Source of the DNA: Caprella mutica
Lineage: Eukaryota > Arthropoda > Malacostraca > Amphipoda > Caprellidae
DNA: 64,000 nucleotides
Assembly: GCA_947561585.1 (NCBI GenBank)
Contig: CANNZV010000856.1
Location: forward strand, 1-64,000
Direction: 5' to 3'
In this document: one piece after another, positions 11,011 to 21,313 of the stretch
Layout: the number at the start of each line of letters is the position of its first letter
Numbering within the stretch: the stretch's first letter is position 1
Notes under the pieces: generated by a model
Told to the model about the DNA's origin: nothing
Database searches by the model: none
What the model saw: the letters and a program-made list of their open reading frames with translations, nothing else
Made by a program: the position numbers and the translations under genes

Positions 11011-11611
11011 AGGTCCCCTCCAAGCAAATATTTTTATTGGATTATTCAACGAGGCTAATGTTTTTTATCATCTTGCTGCAAACCGCATCGAATTTGGTAG
11101 CATATTTTTAATTTTATATGCTTTTAAAGATTTTTTATAATCAAAACTCTACAAAACCTATTTTACTTCCGTCATACTAATTTAAGAAATTTTCAGCCTG
11201 AAGAAAAAGAATGTACACCATTTGTTTTGATTGTCAACTAGGTATTAGGTTTAATAAATCCATTTAATATTCGTGTAAAGGTATAAAATTGAATGAACTA
11301 ATAATAGAAGCGTTTATATACTTTAGGAAATAGTTAATATCTAAAATAATTTAAATAAAGGCCGAAAACGCATGGTTTGTTTATAAAATTCAAATTTGTA
11401 ATCAAAACAAAGAGTGTACAATCTTCTTCTTGAGCATCAGAATAGTGATTCGCTCAATTGTTGCTCACAGAGTATTAAAAAACTTTAAAAACAAATTATA
11501 AAATATATATTGAACAGAATTGTAAGCGGTTTGCAGAATAATGATCGTAGACCTTAGTTATATAATATTATGTTATAAACTCATTTTTTCCCCGGAGCCT
11601 GGAGAGGACCT
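11011..11611. mobile_element. TTAA-target MITE, complete copy (601 bp)
   Basis: Terminal inverted repeats AGGTCCCCTCCAAGC (left) and GCCTGGAGAGGACCT (right) are flanked directly by TTAA at 11007-11010 and 11612-11615. A second inverted pair, CTGCAAACCGC and GCGGTTTGCAG, lies inside. TTAA duplication with short inverted ends is the pattern of piggyBac-type non-autonomous elements. The right 105 bp recurs at 4743-4847. No coding capacity. Confidence 0.8.
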
Positions 11612-11615
11612 TTAA

Positions 11616-12559
11616 AGGGATAGTAAAGTCACAATCAAACAATCGCGAAAGTGGTTATAAATTAGATTCAGAATATTTAATTATGTAATATATTTGAATG
11701 ATCGTTTATTTTTAAAATGTTCATATAAAAAGTATATAATAAAATTAGCGACACCTAGCGGAAGCATTTGCACTCATTAGTATGTACGTGAGTATGTTTG
11801 TTGTTTTCATATTAATTTATGTATGCAGTAATCAACCTTTGTTTGCGTCAAAATAGAGAAAAGATTAAAGACAAGAAGGCATAGATTAAAAAATATAGCC
11901 CTCTCTTCACTTGAGCTAGAATCTAGATAGAAACTTATCTCGTTTGGTTTGTTTACAAGATGGCGCCACTGATTGTGATTTGTGGCGCCATCTACCGTTA
12001 TCATTTGGTAAGAAATAAATAATATATAAAATGATTTCCATTATTAGATTTTATTGAAAATTGCAATTTTACACGATATACTTTATTTTTATTAAGCAAT
12101 CGTTTGACATTAAAAATTGTTAAAACAAAAAATGACAGCACTGCCCCTTTAACGCCATTTGACTTTTTCCTGTGAGGAGATTTGAAAAGTGGAAAATAAT
12201 ATTAAATAAATAATAAAACTCCTCTATGTAGTCGGTTAAGAGGAATAAAAATTATTAATGGAATTAATTTGATTAAAAGAATATCGTAGCTAGCTCGTAT
12301 AGTTTATAACCTATATTAGAGTTCTTTGAAATTGATTTAATATTAATATTGAAGTAGTGGCGATGTATCCATGGGATGATGGACTTTAATATTTAATACG
12401 TTTTATTCTGCAGATACAAGAAATGAAGGAAAAGTATACAATTAATTAATTTATATGTACCTATATTGTAAATTTCATATTCGTGTGATACATATCAATA
12501 AGAACTAGATCGCACAACAAAATTCAACAAAACATAATTTAGAAATTCTTCATGAAACA
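11616..12559. other. non-coding spacer
   Basis: No supported gene. A local inverted element, TGGCGCCA at about 11961 and again near 11981, flanks a short segment (about 11961-11990). The 65-codon ORF here is unconvincing. Confidence 0.4.
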
Positions 12560-14568
12560 TTGAAACATTTTATTGAACGATAAAAAATACAAAATAAAAC
12601 ATATTACGAAATAAATTAACGAGTTCAAGCCCATATGTAAGTATGAAATACTTTTCGGGCAATTAAAATCCAATTATTCTTTACAGTATGACATATGAAA
12701 ATGGGTATTGACATATACAAAACATTTCGCTACTGCTTATATACAATTTAATCAAGTAATCTTTAAATTTTACCTTGAAGTTTGCCGAGCTTGAAAAAGA
12801 CTGTATGTGACCAGGGATAGAATTCCATATTGTTGGACGCTGAAAAGTTATCGACTGTTGACATTGAGTTAAGCGATGAAAAGAGGAAAGTGCATTGTAA
12901 CGATTTCTAGAATTATAGGCATGATTTAAATAGTCTATAGAATCTGACATTTTTTTGTGAAACATATATATACCAACCAGCAGCTTATAAACATCTTTAA
13001 ACTTTAGTATTTTAGTGCGATAAAACAGAGGAGTTGTATGAGCAAGATAATTCTGAGAAGTAATTAATCTAATTATGCGTTTCTGAAGTACAATAATAGA
13101 GTTAAGGTGAGTATCGTAAGTATTACCCCAAACAAGAATACAATATATAAGATATGGATAGAAAAGTGTATAATAGTGATATCAGATTATCTTCAGGAAT
13201 AAGATCCCGAATGCGATAGAAAATACCAACAACTTTGGACAATTTCAAAGATATATATTGAACGACGTGGTTAGAGAAATTCATCTTACGATCAATTTTC
13301 ACTCTCAAAAATTTCACAGAATCAACAAAATACAGAGGGGAATCATTAATAGTAATTAAAGAGGGAGTTGCAACATTATTAATCCTATTAGTAACGAGAA
13401 GTGCTAATGTTTTATTGATATTTAATGACAATCTATTGTTTCGCTTCCAATCATACAACCTACCAACCACCACACTAGCCTCTCTTACAAGATCAGAATA
13501 ACATTGACTTCGAAATGCTATCGTGGTGTCATCATCTAAAAGAGTAAAACAGGTATTTCGTGAGATATTAGGCAGATTTTTGATGTACGATAAAAAGAGC
13601 AAGGGACCCAAGACACTTCCTTTTGAGACACCCACCCTGATAATTTTAAGATTAGATTTGGAAAGCCCAACTTTAACACATTGGTATCTGTATGATAGGT
13701 AGCTTTTAAACCAATTTCCAGCGACACCACGCACGCCATATCTATCTATTTTTCTCAGTAGGGTGTTGTGATCTACAGTGTCGAAAGCCTTTTTCAGATC
13801 AATAAACAAACCAATAGTATAACATATGTTATCGAGTGCTTCAAAAGTAAACCTAGTGAATCTTAACACAGCCTCCGCCGTATTTCTACCCCTCCTAAAG
13901 CCAAATTGGCAGTCTGTAAGTAAGTTGTACTTATCCAAAAAATTTACAAGCGTAGTATACATACATTTTTCAAATATTTTGCTAAACATAGGAAGGACAG
14001 ATATAGGCCGGTAGTTATCAATGTTATTTGTTGGTCCAGATTTATGCACAGGAATAACCTGCGCAATTTTCAGACAGTTCAGAAAGACTCCAGTTGTAAA
14101 TGACTGATTTATTACCCAAGTTAATTTCTCTACTAGGAAGGGAAGCGCCCTCTTGAAAACAAAAATAGGTATTGAATTGTTTCCATACCTAGAATTCCTC
14201 AAACTTTTCACAACTTTAACAATTTCATCCACAGCTACTGGGAAAAGAACAAAGGAATTCTCAATATTAAACATTAAATTATCCAAAGGATCAGCAACAG
14301 GAGGTGCTACAGAATCATTTATCTCACTACCTATGCTAGTAAAGTGCCCATTAAAAAGCTCTGCAATCTCCCTATCATCAGTTATCGTACTGTCATTCAA
14401 TATAATTGATCTAATTTTAGATTTAGTAACATCAGCATCCAACAGGCACTTCACTGTTTTACAAGTGTTTTCCTAGAATCATCTTTACTTCGCTTAAAAC
14501 ATTCCTGATAATAGGTTCTCTTCGCATCTCTAGTTAAGTTACTAACTAAATTTCTAAACTTATTGTAA
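12560..14568 (-). mobile_element. LINE-B, 3' part (interrupted by LINE-A)
   Basis: Downstream half of a - strand CR1/L2/Daphne-like LINE, from the end of the endonuclease-RT linker through the RT to the C-terminus and a short 3' region. The upstream half is at 21314-22405. Both halves carry the 13-bp word AAACTTATTGTAA at the break (14556-14568 and 21301-21313), which identifies LINE-A as the intruder. The 3' limit is approximate. Confidence 0.8.
12681..14568 (-). pseudogene. LINE-B reverse transcriptase (broken)
   Basis: RT blocks run in order on the - strand: NYRPISVLPMFSKIFEK, QFGFRRGRNT, FIDLKKAFDTVDH, GSVLGPLLFLSYIKNLP, and the catalytic box, read here as LDDDTTIAF where the family has an F/Y-A-D-D box. 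The PQG before GSVLGP is also altered to SKG. A 1-nt frameshift near 13165 separates the 443-codon frame (13123-14454) from the C-terminal part, which reads YCILVWGNTYDTHLN and continues to the stop at 12681. Upstream of 14454 the frame is cut by a stop, but homologous residues (TRDAKRTYYQECFKR) are still legible. RT of the CR1/L2 group without RNase H. Non-functional. Confidence 0.85.
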
Positions 14569-14972
14569 CGTAGCTCTGACATTGACTGGTTGTGGATGTG
14601 AGAAGCTCCTGATTAATGAAAGGCAGATTCTGAAAAGTGAATCTTCTATATTTGTTTATTAATCTACGAAGGCCTAGGTACCTTAATAAGTATCTAGTGT
14701 GCATCTGTATAGATTACCATAGCCCTACCGACTCTGTGTCGGGGGGGAGTCTAGTGGTAATTCACATAGATAGTAGGGTATATATTTTTATATATACCTA
14801 ACCTTGCTGTATATATTCTTATATTTATTGAAGACTTTAGGCCTACCTAGACTATAGGTAAAAGCCATAATTTTTTCTTTTCTTTTTTATTGATTAAAAT
14901 TTAGCCTTGCCCTTGGGTAGGTACATATAGTTTATAACTATAGATCACCACTCTTTAGGTGAATTAAACAAC

Positions 14973-16520
14973 TTGATGAATGATAGATATGCTCTAGACT
15001 TGTTAAATATGTCTGAAAGTGACCTACATCTGCCATCTGCTCAAGAAGAAGCAGAGGCAGTAGATTGGAATGTTAGCATTCCAGAAACTTTCCCTCTACC
15101 GGAGACTCAAACATTCGATCAATCCCAGAGTACTCCTAGTAAAAATGTAGCTGGTCCCAGCAATATTCTAAATATTCAGGAAATTCCTGAAACATTTCCC
15201 TTACCAGGGACTTTAGATGGAAATAAGAGTTTTCCAATTAATAACACCATTATGAACACAAATAATAAGAATACGGTTCTATTTAAACAAGTTATTATGC
15301 CTAATGAGGGTTCAGGGGGGCATCTTCTTTCTAGAGATGCTATTGGTATTGCCAAGTGTTTCTCAGAATTGCTTCCAGAAAGGGATATTGAGGACATAAG
15401 AATTAACAGGAGACGTAACATCTTGGCAGTCCAATTGGCAAACCCTACTGATGATAATTTTAGAAAACTTTTGGAAATTAAAAAGATTTCTACTTTCTTA
15501 GTTAAGGGATATAAACCCACGGAAGAGCATCTAGGAGTTCACTGTAGTGGAGTCATTGGTCCGATCAGTCAAGAAGCTGACATGAATGAACTGAAGCAGA
15601 TGATTAAATCATCATGCACAATACTGAGGCTGAGCAGGTTGCCAAAATTTAGCAATGGAGTTAGAGAAGACTCTCTAGCCATAAAAATAGATTTTGAGGG
15701 ACAGGTTTTGCCTCCCAAAGTAAAACTGGGATATGTTTCCTATGTTGTGAAGGAGTTTAATGTGCCACCCCTAAGATGTTATCAATGCCAACGGTTTGGA
15801 CATATGTCTGGTGGCTGTACTGCAAAAATGAGATGCCTTGTCTGCGGAGGGGAACATCAAAAGAATAATTGTCCAAACTCAGGGTCACCGAAGTGTGCTA
15901 ATTGTAATGGCAAACATGTTGCAAGCTCTAAAGAATGTATATACAACAAAAAATCACTAGAAATTTCAAACCTAGTCAAAAAAGGAAATTCATTTTTCAA
16001 TGCGAAAAAAATAATTGACAGTAAATACAAAGGAAATTCATTACCCGTTGTACAAAACATAGTGAACTCTGATAATAATAGAGAAAACCTAATTCCTTTG
16101 TCATAAGTGAATCAAGAACAGACTTACAGTAACATAGTTAAAGGAAAATCACCTAAACCATCAATAGATTCAACTTTGCGTAGTGAGTGCAAAAAGATAG
16201 TGAAGGAATGCATTTCAGAATTCTTGGTTGGAATTTCTGAGTGCCTGAAAGAGTTGTTCAAGTCCTTCCAACTAGAACCTAAAACATCAGAGAAACTTGA
16301 CATAGCCATTGCCAGACAATTGAAAAAATTGGACCATACATCAACTAATAATGAAGATTTGAGTACTCAATCTGAGTCAGAACTGGGTGTATTATCATCA
16401 GAGGTGGAAATTAGAAGCAGTAGAGCCACCAAAAAAAAGAATAAGAAAAAAAGAAAGAAGAGCGAAAGGGAATCGGGTAGATCCTCTATAGAACGTGCCT
16501 GCAAAAATAAAAAATCCTAA
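14973..16520 (+). pseudogene. LINE-A ORF1, zinc-knuckle RNA-binding protein with one in-frame stop
   Basis: Frame open from ATG 14973 to TAA 16104-16106 (377 residues), then continuing in the same frame to 16520 (another 137 codons). The N-terminus is acidic with repeated PETFPLP motifs. The middle is an RNA-recognition-like segment. Three zinc knuckles lie at about residues 268-315: CYQCQRFGHMSGGC, CLVCGGEHQKNNC and CANCNGKHVASSKEC. The part after the stop is a Lys/Ser-rich tail with TYSNIV, as expected for a normal ORF1 C-terminus, so the stop looks like a nonsense change, or readthrough. The protein would coat the element's RNA. ORF2 starts 27 nt after the second stop. Confidence 0.8.
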
Positions 16521-16547
16521 ATTCCTCTTCCAATAACAGATTCTCAA

Positions 16548-19500
16548 ATGCTCAACAAACTAAAGAGGTCAGAACATTTAGAAAAATCCTTATCAATTTT
16601 CCAACTCAACTGTAACTCTCTTAATAATAAACTCTCTGAAATTAAAATCTATCTATACACTAAAAAACCAGATATTATGTGCCTCTGCGAAACAATGGTA
16701 AAGGACAAGGAGCCAAAATTTGTAGGATATACTCCAATATGGAAACATCGTGTTGGTGAAAAAGGGGGCTTAGCCCTATTAATTAGAAATGACATCAATT
16801 TTCAAGAGATTAATTTTGTTCCATTTCAAAATGGTGGTCTGGAACTACAGATAATAGAAATAGCATCAAATCTAGGGAAAATTAGATTAGCAAATTTATA
16901 TAATCCTCATAAAACCATTATTGTCCCTGAATTCAGATACTATCTAGATATTTTAGGAAATCGCAGCATCATGATAGGGGATTTTAATGCACACTCTCCA
17001 GTATGGGATATTCAGGGTAGGAGTAATAGCACAGGAAAAAATATAGAATTCATTTTGGAAAATCTCAATGTAAGCATTTTGAATGATATTGATTCACCAA
17101 CTTATATAAATAATTTTACTGGCAGAACCTCGTGTCTAGATTTATGCATCACTGCTCAGAGCCTATCAAATAATGCTAACTTCACTAGGGGACAGGACTT
17201 GGGAAGTGACCATTTCCCTATTGAAATTGATATAGGAGTTTCTGTCCCAAAAAGTGATCTAGAAACCAATGTTAGATGGCAACTCAGAAAAGCTGATTGG
17301 AAAGGTTGGGTTAAGGAACTTGGTAATAAAAATGAACATCAATCTTATCTCCCACTTGACCCCAATACCCATAATAAGAATCTGACAGATAGAATAATAG
17401 AAGTATCAAATACATATATTCCAAAATCTAAAGGCAAAAAACAAATAAAAAGATATACTCCATGGTGGGATACAGAGTGTAGGGAGGCTGTTCAAAATCG
17501 TAACAATGCAAAATATCAATTAGTACAACACCCCACATTACAGAATTTGTTAAATTTCAAAAAACTACAGGCTATTGTTAAATATATTATTAGGAAAAAG
17601 AAAAGGAACTGCTGGAAGGAATTTGCCACCACTCTCACGAGTAACACTCCATCTGCAAAGGTCTGGAAGACCATCAAAGCTATCAATGGGACTGCTCCAA
17701 AATTGAACATGCCGATAGGAAATGTATTTGCATCTAATGTTGATAAGGCTAATATGTTGGTTGGCCATTTTTCAAGATATCAAACTGAACATGATGCAGA
17801 AGCAAGGACTTCAAACTTTGATATTGTAAATATTGACTACAATCCAATATCTGAATCAGAAGTGTTGAAGTGTTTGATAAAATTGAAAAACACTGCTCCT
17901 GGACCAGATCTACTATGTAATTCTTTCCTGAAACGTGTCCCTCCTAACATTTTAAGTGAAATTACTTATCTATTTAATTCAAGTCTCTTTAGTGGATCAG
18001 TACCTCAGGATTGGAAGGATGGAGTTATCTGTTCCATCCCAAAACCAGGAAAGGACCCTTCAGTTATTTCTTCCTACAGGCCCATATCCATGTTGTCATG
18101 GATGGGAAAACTCATGGAAAGGGTGATCAAACAAAGGATAGAACACTTTTTCGAAACCCAGTTGGCATTTCCTCCTACACAAAGTGGCTTCAGAAAATGC
18201 CGTAGCACTGTTGACACTTTAGCCATCCTTAAGCACTTGATAAATCTGAATAGAGAGAAGAAAAATCTATGCATTATAGTTTATCTTGATTTAGATAGTG
18301 CATATGATTGTGTGTGGCATGAAGGCCTGTTATACAAATTGAAGGAAATTGGCACCAATGTTTTTCTACTTAGATGGCTGACAGATTATCTCACTAATAG
18401 ATCTGTTAGGGTTAGAGTGGGCAAAGATCTTTCAGAAAAAAGGGTCTTGACTAGAGGGCTACCTCAAGGTGCAGTCCTATCTCCAATACTTTTTAATGCC
18501 ATGTTAAGTGATATTCCCAAGTCGGATGATGTAAAGGTGCTTTCATATGCGGATGACATAACTTTATTTTGCAGTGCAAAAACTGCTGAAGAAGCCTCTA
18601 CAAATGTGCAACTTTATTTAGATACTTTAACTGCATGGTTAGATATGTGGAAATTTAAAATTAACCCTAATAAGTGTGCATTTCAGATATTCACCAATAA
18701 GAGATCTATACCACAGGTTAATCTTTCAATTTTGAACCAGAATATAAGTAGAAAGGAAAACCAGAGAGTCCTTGGAGTCATCTTTGATGCACCAAGACTT
18801 TCTTTTAATGCCCACATCAAAACTCTTAAAGATGACTGCTCAAGAAGATTATGCATCCTTAGGTCCATATCTTCAAACAAATGGGGAGCATCAAGGAACT
18901 TGCTGAGGAGAGTTTACATCAGTTTTATCAGAAGTAAGCTTGAATACGGTAGCATTATTTTAGATAAATTAACAAAAGTCCAAATCCAAAAGCTAAATAC
19001 AATCCAGAATGGTGCCCTCAGAACAATCTTGGGGGCAAGGAAAACCTCACCAATCATGTCATTAGAAGTTGAATCCTACATCATGCCGATTGATCTGAGA
19101 TTTCAACTTTTATTCATCAAATGGTTCTCTAAAATGATGTTTTCTCCAGTAAATAGTGATAAAGCAGAAATCTCTCAAGAAATGGGCATCATTCCTCTTA
19201 ATAACAATAACTGTTTTACAGTACGAGCAAAGTCTATCTTCACTGACATTGGTCTCCCTATTACAAAGAGAGTACCAACATCATACCTATCACCTGTTTC
19301 ACCAGAAATTGACTTGTGTTCTATAATACATATGGATATGTTTGATGGAGAACAGAATGTCTCTGACAACAGAACTAAATTAGCCATGTTCTCTGAAGCT
19401 AAGAATCAAAAGTTTGAAGATTATATAGAGATATATACAGACGGCTCTAAACTGGAGGATGGTTCAACATCAGCAGGGATATATGTTCCCTCATTGATTG

Positions 19501-20309
19501 TGGCTACATCATTTAAATTGAACCCACAACACACTGTTCTTGGTTCGGAGCTGTTTGGATTGCACAAAGCTCTAGAATTTATTAAAAATAATCCTCAGTT
19601 CTTCCATAGACATTTTGTCATTTTAACTGATTCAAAATCAGCTCTATTTATTGTTAGAAACTCTACAAACCCATCTTATAGACATATTGCTCATAAGATC
19701 CAGGATCAACTGTTAAACCTAAGACAGAGAGTTGAGTTGCAGTGGGTGCGAGGCCATATTGGAATAATTGGCAATGAGGCAGCTGATAGAGCAGCAAACC
19801 AGGGTCATTCCAACTTATTTTCTACTCTGAGTTCCCTTTGCTATGACGAGATAGTGATACAGATTAAAGCTCATTTCTTCAACTATTGGGTTAGACTTTG
19901 GAAAGAAAAGGTTCTGTCTACTCAAAAAGGTAGATTCCTGAGTAGTCACCAAGAAAGACCAAAATACAGACTATGGCTTGGAATGAAATCAAGGCTTCAG
20001 GAAACAGTCTCTGCAAGGCTTCGCATTGGTCATGTGGGTGTTAATAGTCACTTGCATCGATTTGAGATGAGCGAGTCTGATAGATGTGACTATTGTGGGC
20101 AGTGTGACACTGTGGAGCATTTCCTGATGCAATGTGTAGAATTCAGTGATATTAGAACTGAACTACAAAATAATCTTGGACAACTTGGAGTGACATTAAA
20201 CATGACTAATATTCTCCTTGGGGGAGAGTTTGATGAAAAAATTCAAATGAAGATACATAAATTAGTTATTAATTATGTATTAATGTCTGGAAAAAATTTT
20301 AAACTGTAG
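16548..20309 (+). CDS. LINE-A ORF2: endonuclease, reverse transcriptase, RNase H
   Basis: Intact 1253-residue polyprotein. The APE-type endonuclease covers about residues 15-235 (FQLNCNSLNNKL, LCETMV, MIGDFNAHSPVWD, LGSDHFPI). The reverse transcriptase covers about 480-760, with SYRPISMLSWMGKLMERV, QSGFRK, LDLDSAYDCVWH, LPQGAVLSPILFN and the catalytic SYADD near 666-670. RNase H begins at YTDGSKLEDG (about 963), followed by ELFGLHKALEF, LTDSKSALF and a WVRGH..GNEAAD active-site block. A C-terminal zinc motif, CDYCGQC..EHFLMQC, is present. All catalytic motifs look conserved. The product nicks the target and copies the element RNA in the nucleus. The start was chosen as the first ATG after ORF1 in this frame. 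Confidence 0.93.
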   Translation: MLNKLKRSEHLEKSLSIFQLNCNSLNNKLSEIKIYLYTKKPDIMCLCETMVKDKEPKFVGYTPIWKHRVGEKGGLALLIRNDINFQEINFVPFQNGGLELQIIEIASNLGKIRLANLYNPHKTIIVPEFRYYLDILGNRSIMIGDFNAHSPVWDIQGRSNSTGKNIEFILENLNVSILNDIDSPTYINNFTGRTSCLDLCITAQSLSNNANFTRGQDLGSDHFPIEIDIGVSVPKSDLETNVRWQLRKADWKGWVKELGNKNEHQSYLPLDPNTHNKNLTDRIIEVSNTYIPKSKGKKQIKRYTPWWDTECREAVQNRNNAKYQLVQHPTLQNLLNFKKLQAIVKYIIRKKKRNCWKEFATTLTSNTPSAKVWKTIKAINGTAPKLNMPIGNVFASNVDKANMLVGHFSRYQTEHDAEARTSNFDIVNIDYNPISESEVLKCLIKLKNTAPGPDLLCNSFLKRVPPNILSEITYLFNSSLFSGSVPQDWKDGVICSIPKPGKDPSVISSYRPISMLSWMGKLMERVIKQRIEHFFETQLAFPPTQSGFRKCRSTVDTLAILKHLINLNREKKNLCIIVYLDLDSAYDCVWHEGLLYKLKEIGTNVFLLRWLTDYLTNRSVRVRVGKDLSEKRVLTRGLPQGAVLSPILFNAMLSDIPKSDDVKVLSYADDITLFCSAKTAEEASTNVQLYLDTLTAWLDMWKFKINPNKCAFQIFTNKRSIPQVNLSILNQNISRKENQRVLGVIFDAPRLSFNAHIKTLKDDCSRRLCILRSISSNKWGASRNLLRRVYISFIRSKLEYGSIILDKLTKVQIQKLNTIQNGALRTILGARKTSPIMSLEVESYIMPIDLRFQLLFIKWFSKMMFSPVNSDKAEISQEMGIIPLNNNNCFTVRAKSIFTDIGLPITKRVPTSYLSPVSPEIDLCSIIHMDMFDGEQNVSDNRTKLAMFSEAKNQKFEDYIEIYTDGSKLEDGSTSAGIYVPSLIVATSFKLNPQHTVLGSELFGLHKALEFIKNNPQFFHRHFVILTDSKSALFIVRNSTNPSYRHIAHKIQDQLLNLRQRVELQWVRGHIGIIGNEAADRAANQGHSNLFSTLSSLCYDEIVIQIKAHFFNYWVRLWKEKVLSTQKGRFLSSHQERPKYRLWLGMKSRLQETVSARLRIGHVGVNSHLHRFEMSESDRCDYCGQCDTVEHFLMQCVEFSDIRTELQNNLGQLGVTLNMTNILLGGEFDEKIQMKIHKLVINYVLMSGKNFKL

Positions 20310-20363
20310 CTATTTATATATTTTTGTAACAACATTTACACAGTAAATGTTGTTGCAAGCTAA

Positions 20364-20470
20364 AGGGGACCTAGCATTTATATTATTAAACTAATTTCAC
20401 TTATGTGATTCTTGAACCTTAACATGGTAGGTAAGCTAGGTCCCCTAATAAAGGGTGGGTTAAGGTTCAA
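20364..20470 (+). other. interleaved inverted repeats in LINE-A 3' UTR
   Basis: AGGGGACCTAGC (20364-20375) pairs perfectly with GCTAGGTCCCCT (20435-20446). TTGAACCTTAAC (20412-20423) pairs perfectly with GTTAAGGTTCAA (20459-20470). The two 12-bp stems interleave, so both can form together only as a pseudoknot. They lie just past the ORF2 stop and could be a 3' recognition structure for the RT (inference). Confidence 0.6.
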
Positions 20471-20522
20471 CCCATATTAATGGGATATGAACCAGTCAAG
20501 AGAACTATTTAATTGTCTCTTT

Positions 20523-21074
20523 CCCAGTACACTCTTCATCTTGCTGTCAGTAGGGTGAGGATGTGGAAGAGAACCTGGTAGTTGTGTCTCTCCCAGTACA
20601 CTCTTCATCTTGCTGTAAGTAGGGTGAGGATGTGGAAGAGAACCTGGTAGTTGTGTCTCTCCCAGTACACTCTTCATCTTGCTGTCAGTAGGGTGAGGAT
20701 GTGGAAGAGAACCTGGTAGCTGTGTCTGTCCCAGTACACTCTTCATCTTGCTGTCAGTAAGGTGAAGATGTGGAAGAGAACTTGGTAGTTGTGTCTGTCC
20801 CAGTACACTCTTCATCTTGCTGTCAGTAAGGTGAAGATGTGGAAGAGAACCTGGTAGTTGTGTCTGTCCCAGTACACTCTTCATCTTGCTGTCAGTAGGG
20901 TGAAGATGTGGAAGAGAACTTGGTAGTTGTGTCTGTCCCAGTACACTCTTCATCTTGCTGTCAGTAGGGTGAAGATGTGGAAGAGAACCTGGTAGTTGTG
21001 TCTGTCCCAGTACACTCTTCATCTTGCTGTCAGTAGGGTGAAGATGTGGAAGAGAACCTGGTAGTTGAGTCTGT
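20523..21074. repeat. 69-bp tandem array in LINE-A 3' region, eight copies
   Basis: CCCAGTACACTCTTCATC recurs every 69 bp at 20523, 20592, 20661, 20730, 20799, 20868, 20937 and 21006. Since 69 is a multiple of three and the unit lacks stops on the - strand, a 181-codon antisense frame (20477-21022) results, with 23-residue repeats such as MKSVLGQTQLPGSLPH. This is best read as a by-product of the array, not a gene. Confidence 0.9.
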
Positions 21075-21313
21075 ATATATTGTTAAAACATGTTATATTT
21101 TGTTTTATTTAGACTTTTTTTAGTTTTTGTTTCCTATAACAATCTTACCACTTTTGATTGAATTCTAAATACCTTTTAATATTGTTTTAATCCTAGAAGT
21201 TTCCAGGCAGAACGGAATAACCATCCTGGTTATCCAACAGCTTTAGGTGGTCTTTAGACTCTGGTTTAAAGCCACCAAAATTGTGAAGAAGAAGAAGAAG
21301 AAACTTATTGTAA

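Larger units (their letters stand above)
14569..21300 (+). mobile_element. LINE-A, full-length I-like non-LTR retrotransposon
   Basis: A 6.7-kb element bounded by a perfect 13-bp target duplication AAACTTATTGTAA (14556-14568 and 21301-21313) and ending in a GAAGAAGAAGAAG tail. It has about 400 bp of 5' UTR, ORF1 (gag-like, one stop), ORF2 (intact, endonuclease-RT-RNase H), and a 3' region with a hairpin and a 69-bp tandem array. RNase H plus zinc-knuckle ORF1 places it in the I/R1/LOA/Jockey group. It lies in LINE-B, so it is the younger of the two. Confidence 0.9.

Noticed and set aside
13826..14476. + strand ORFs at 13826-14014 and 14153-14476
   Set aside because: They are shadows of the LINE-B reverse transcriptase on the - strand.
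17516..19387. - strand ORFs of 64-70 codons within LINE-A ORF2
   Set aside because: They are antisense shadows of a long intact polyprotein with all RT and RNase H motifs on the + strand.
20477..21022. 181-codon antisense ORF with 23-residue repeats
   Set aside because: It is created by the 69-bp tandem array in the LINE-A 3' region; the period is a multiple of three and no gene context supports it.
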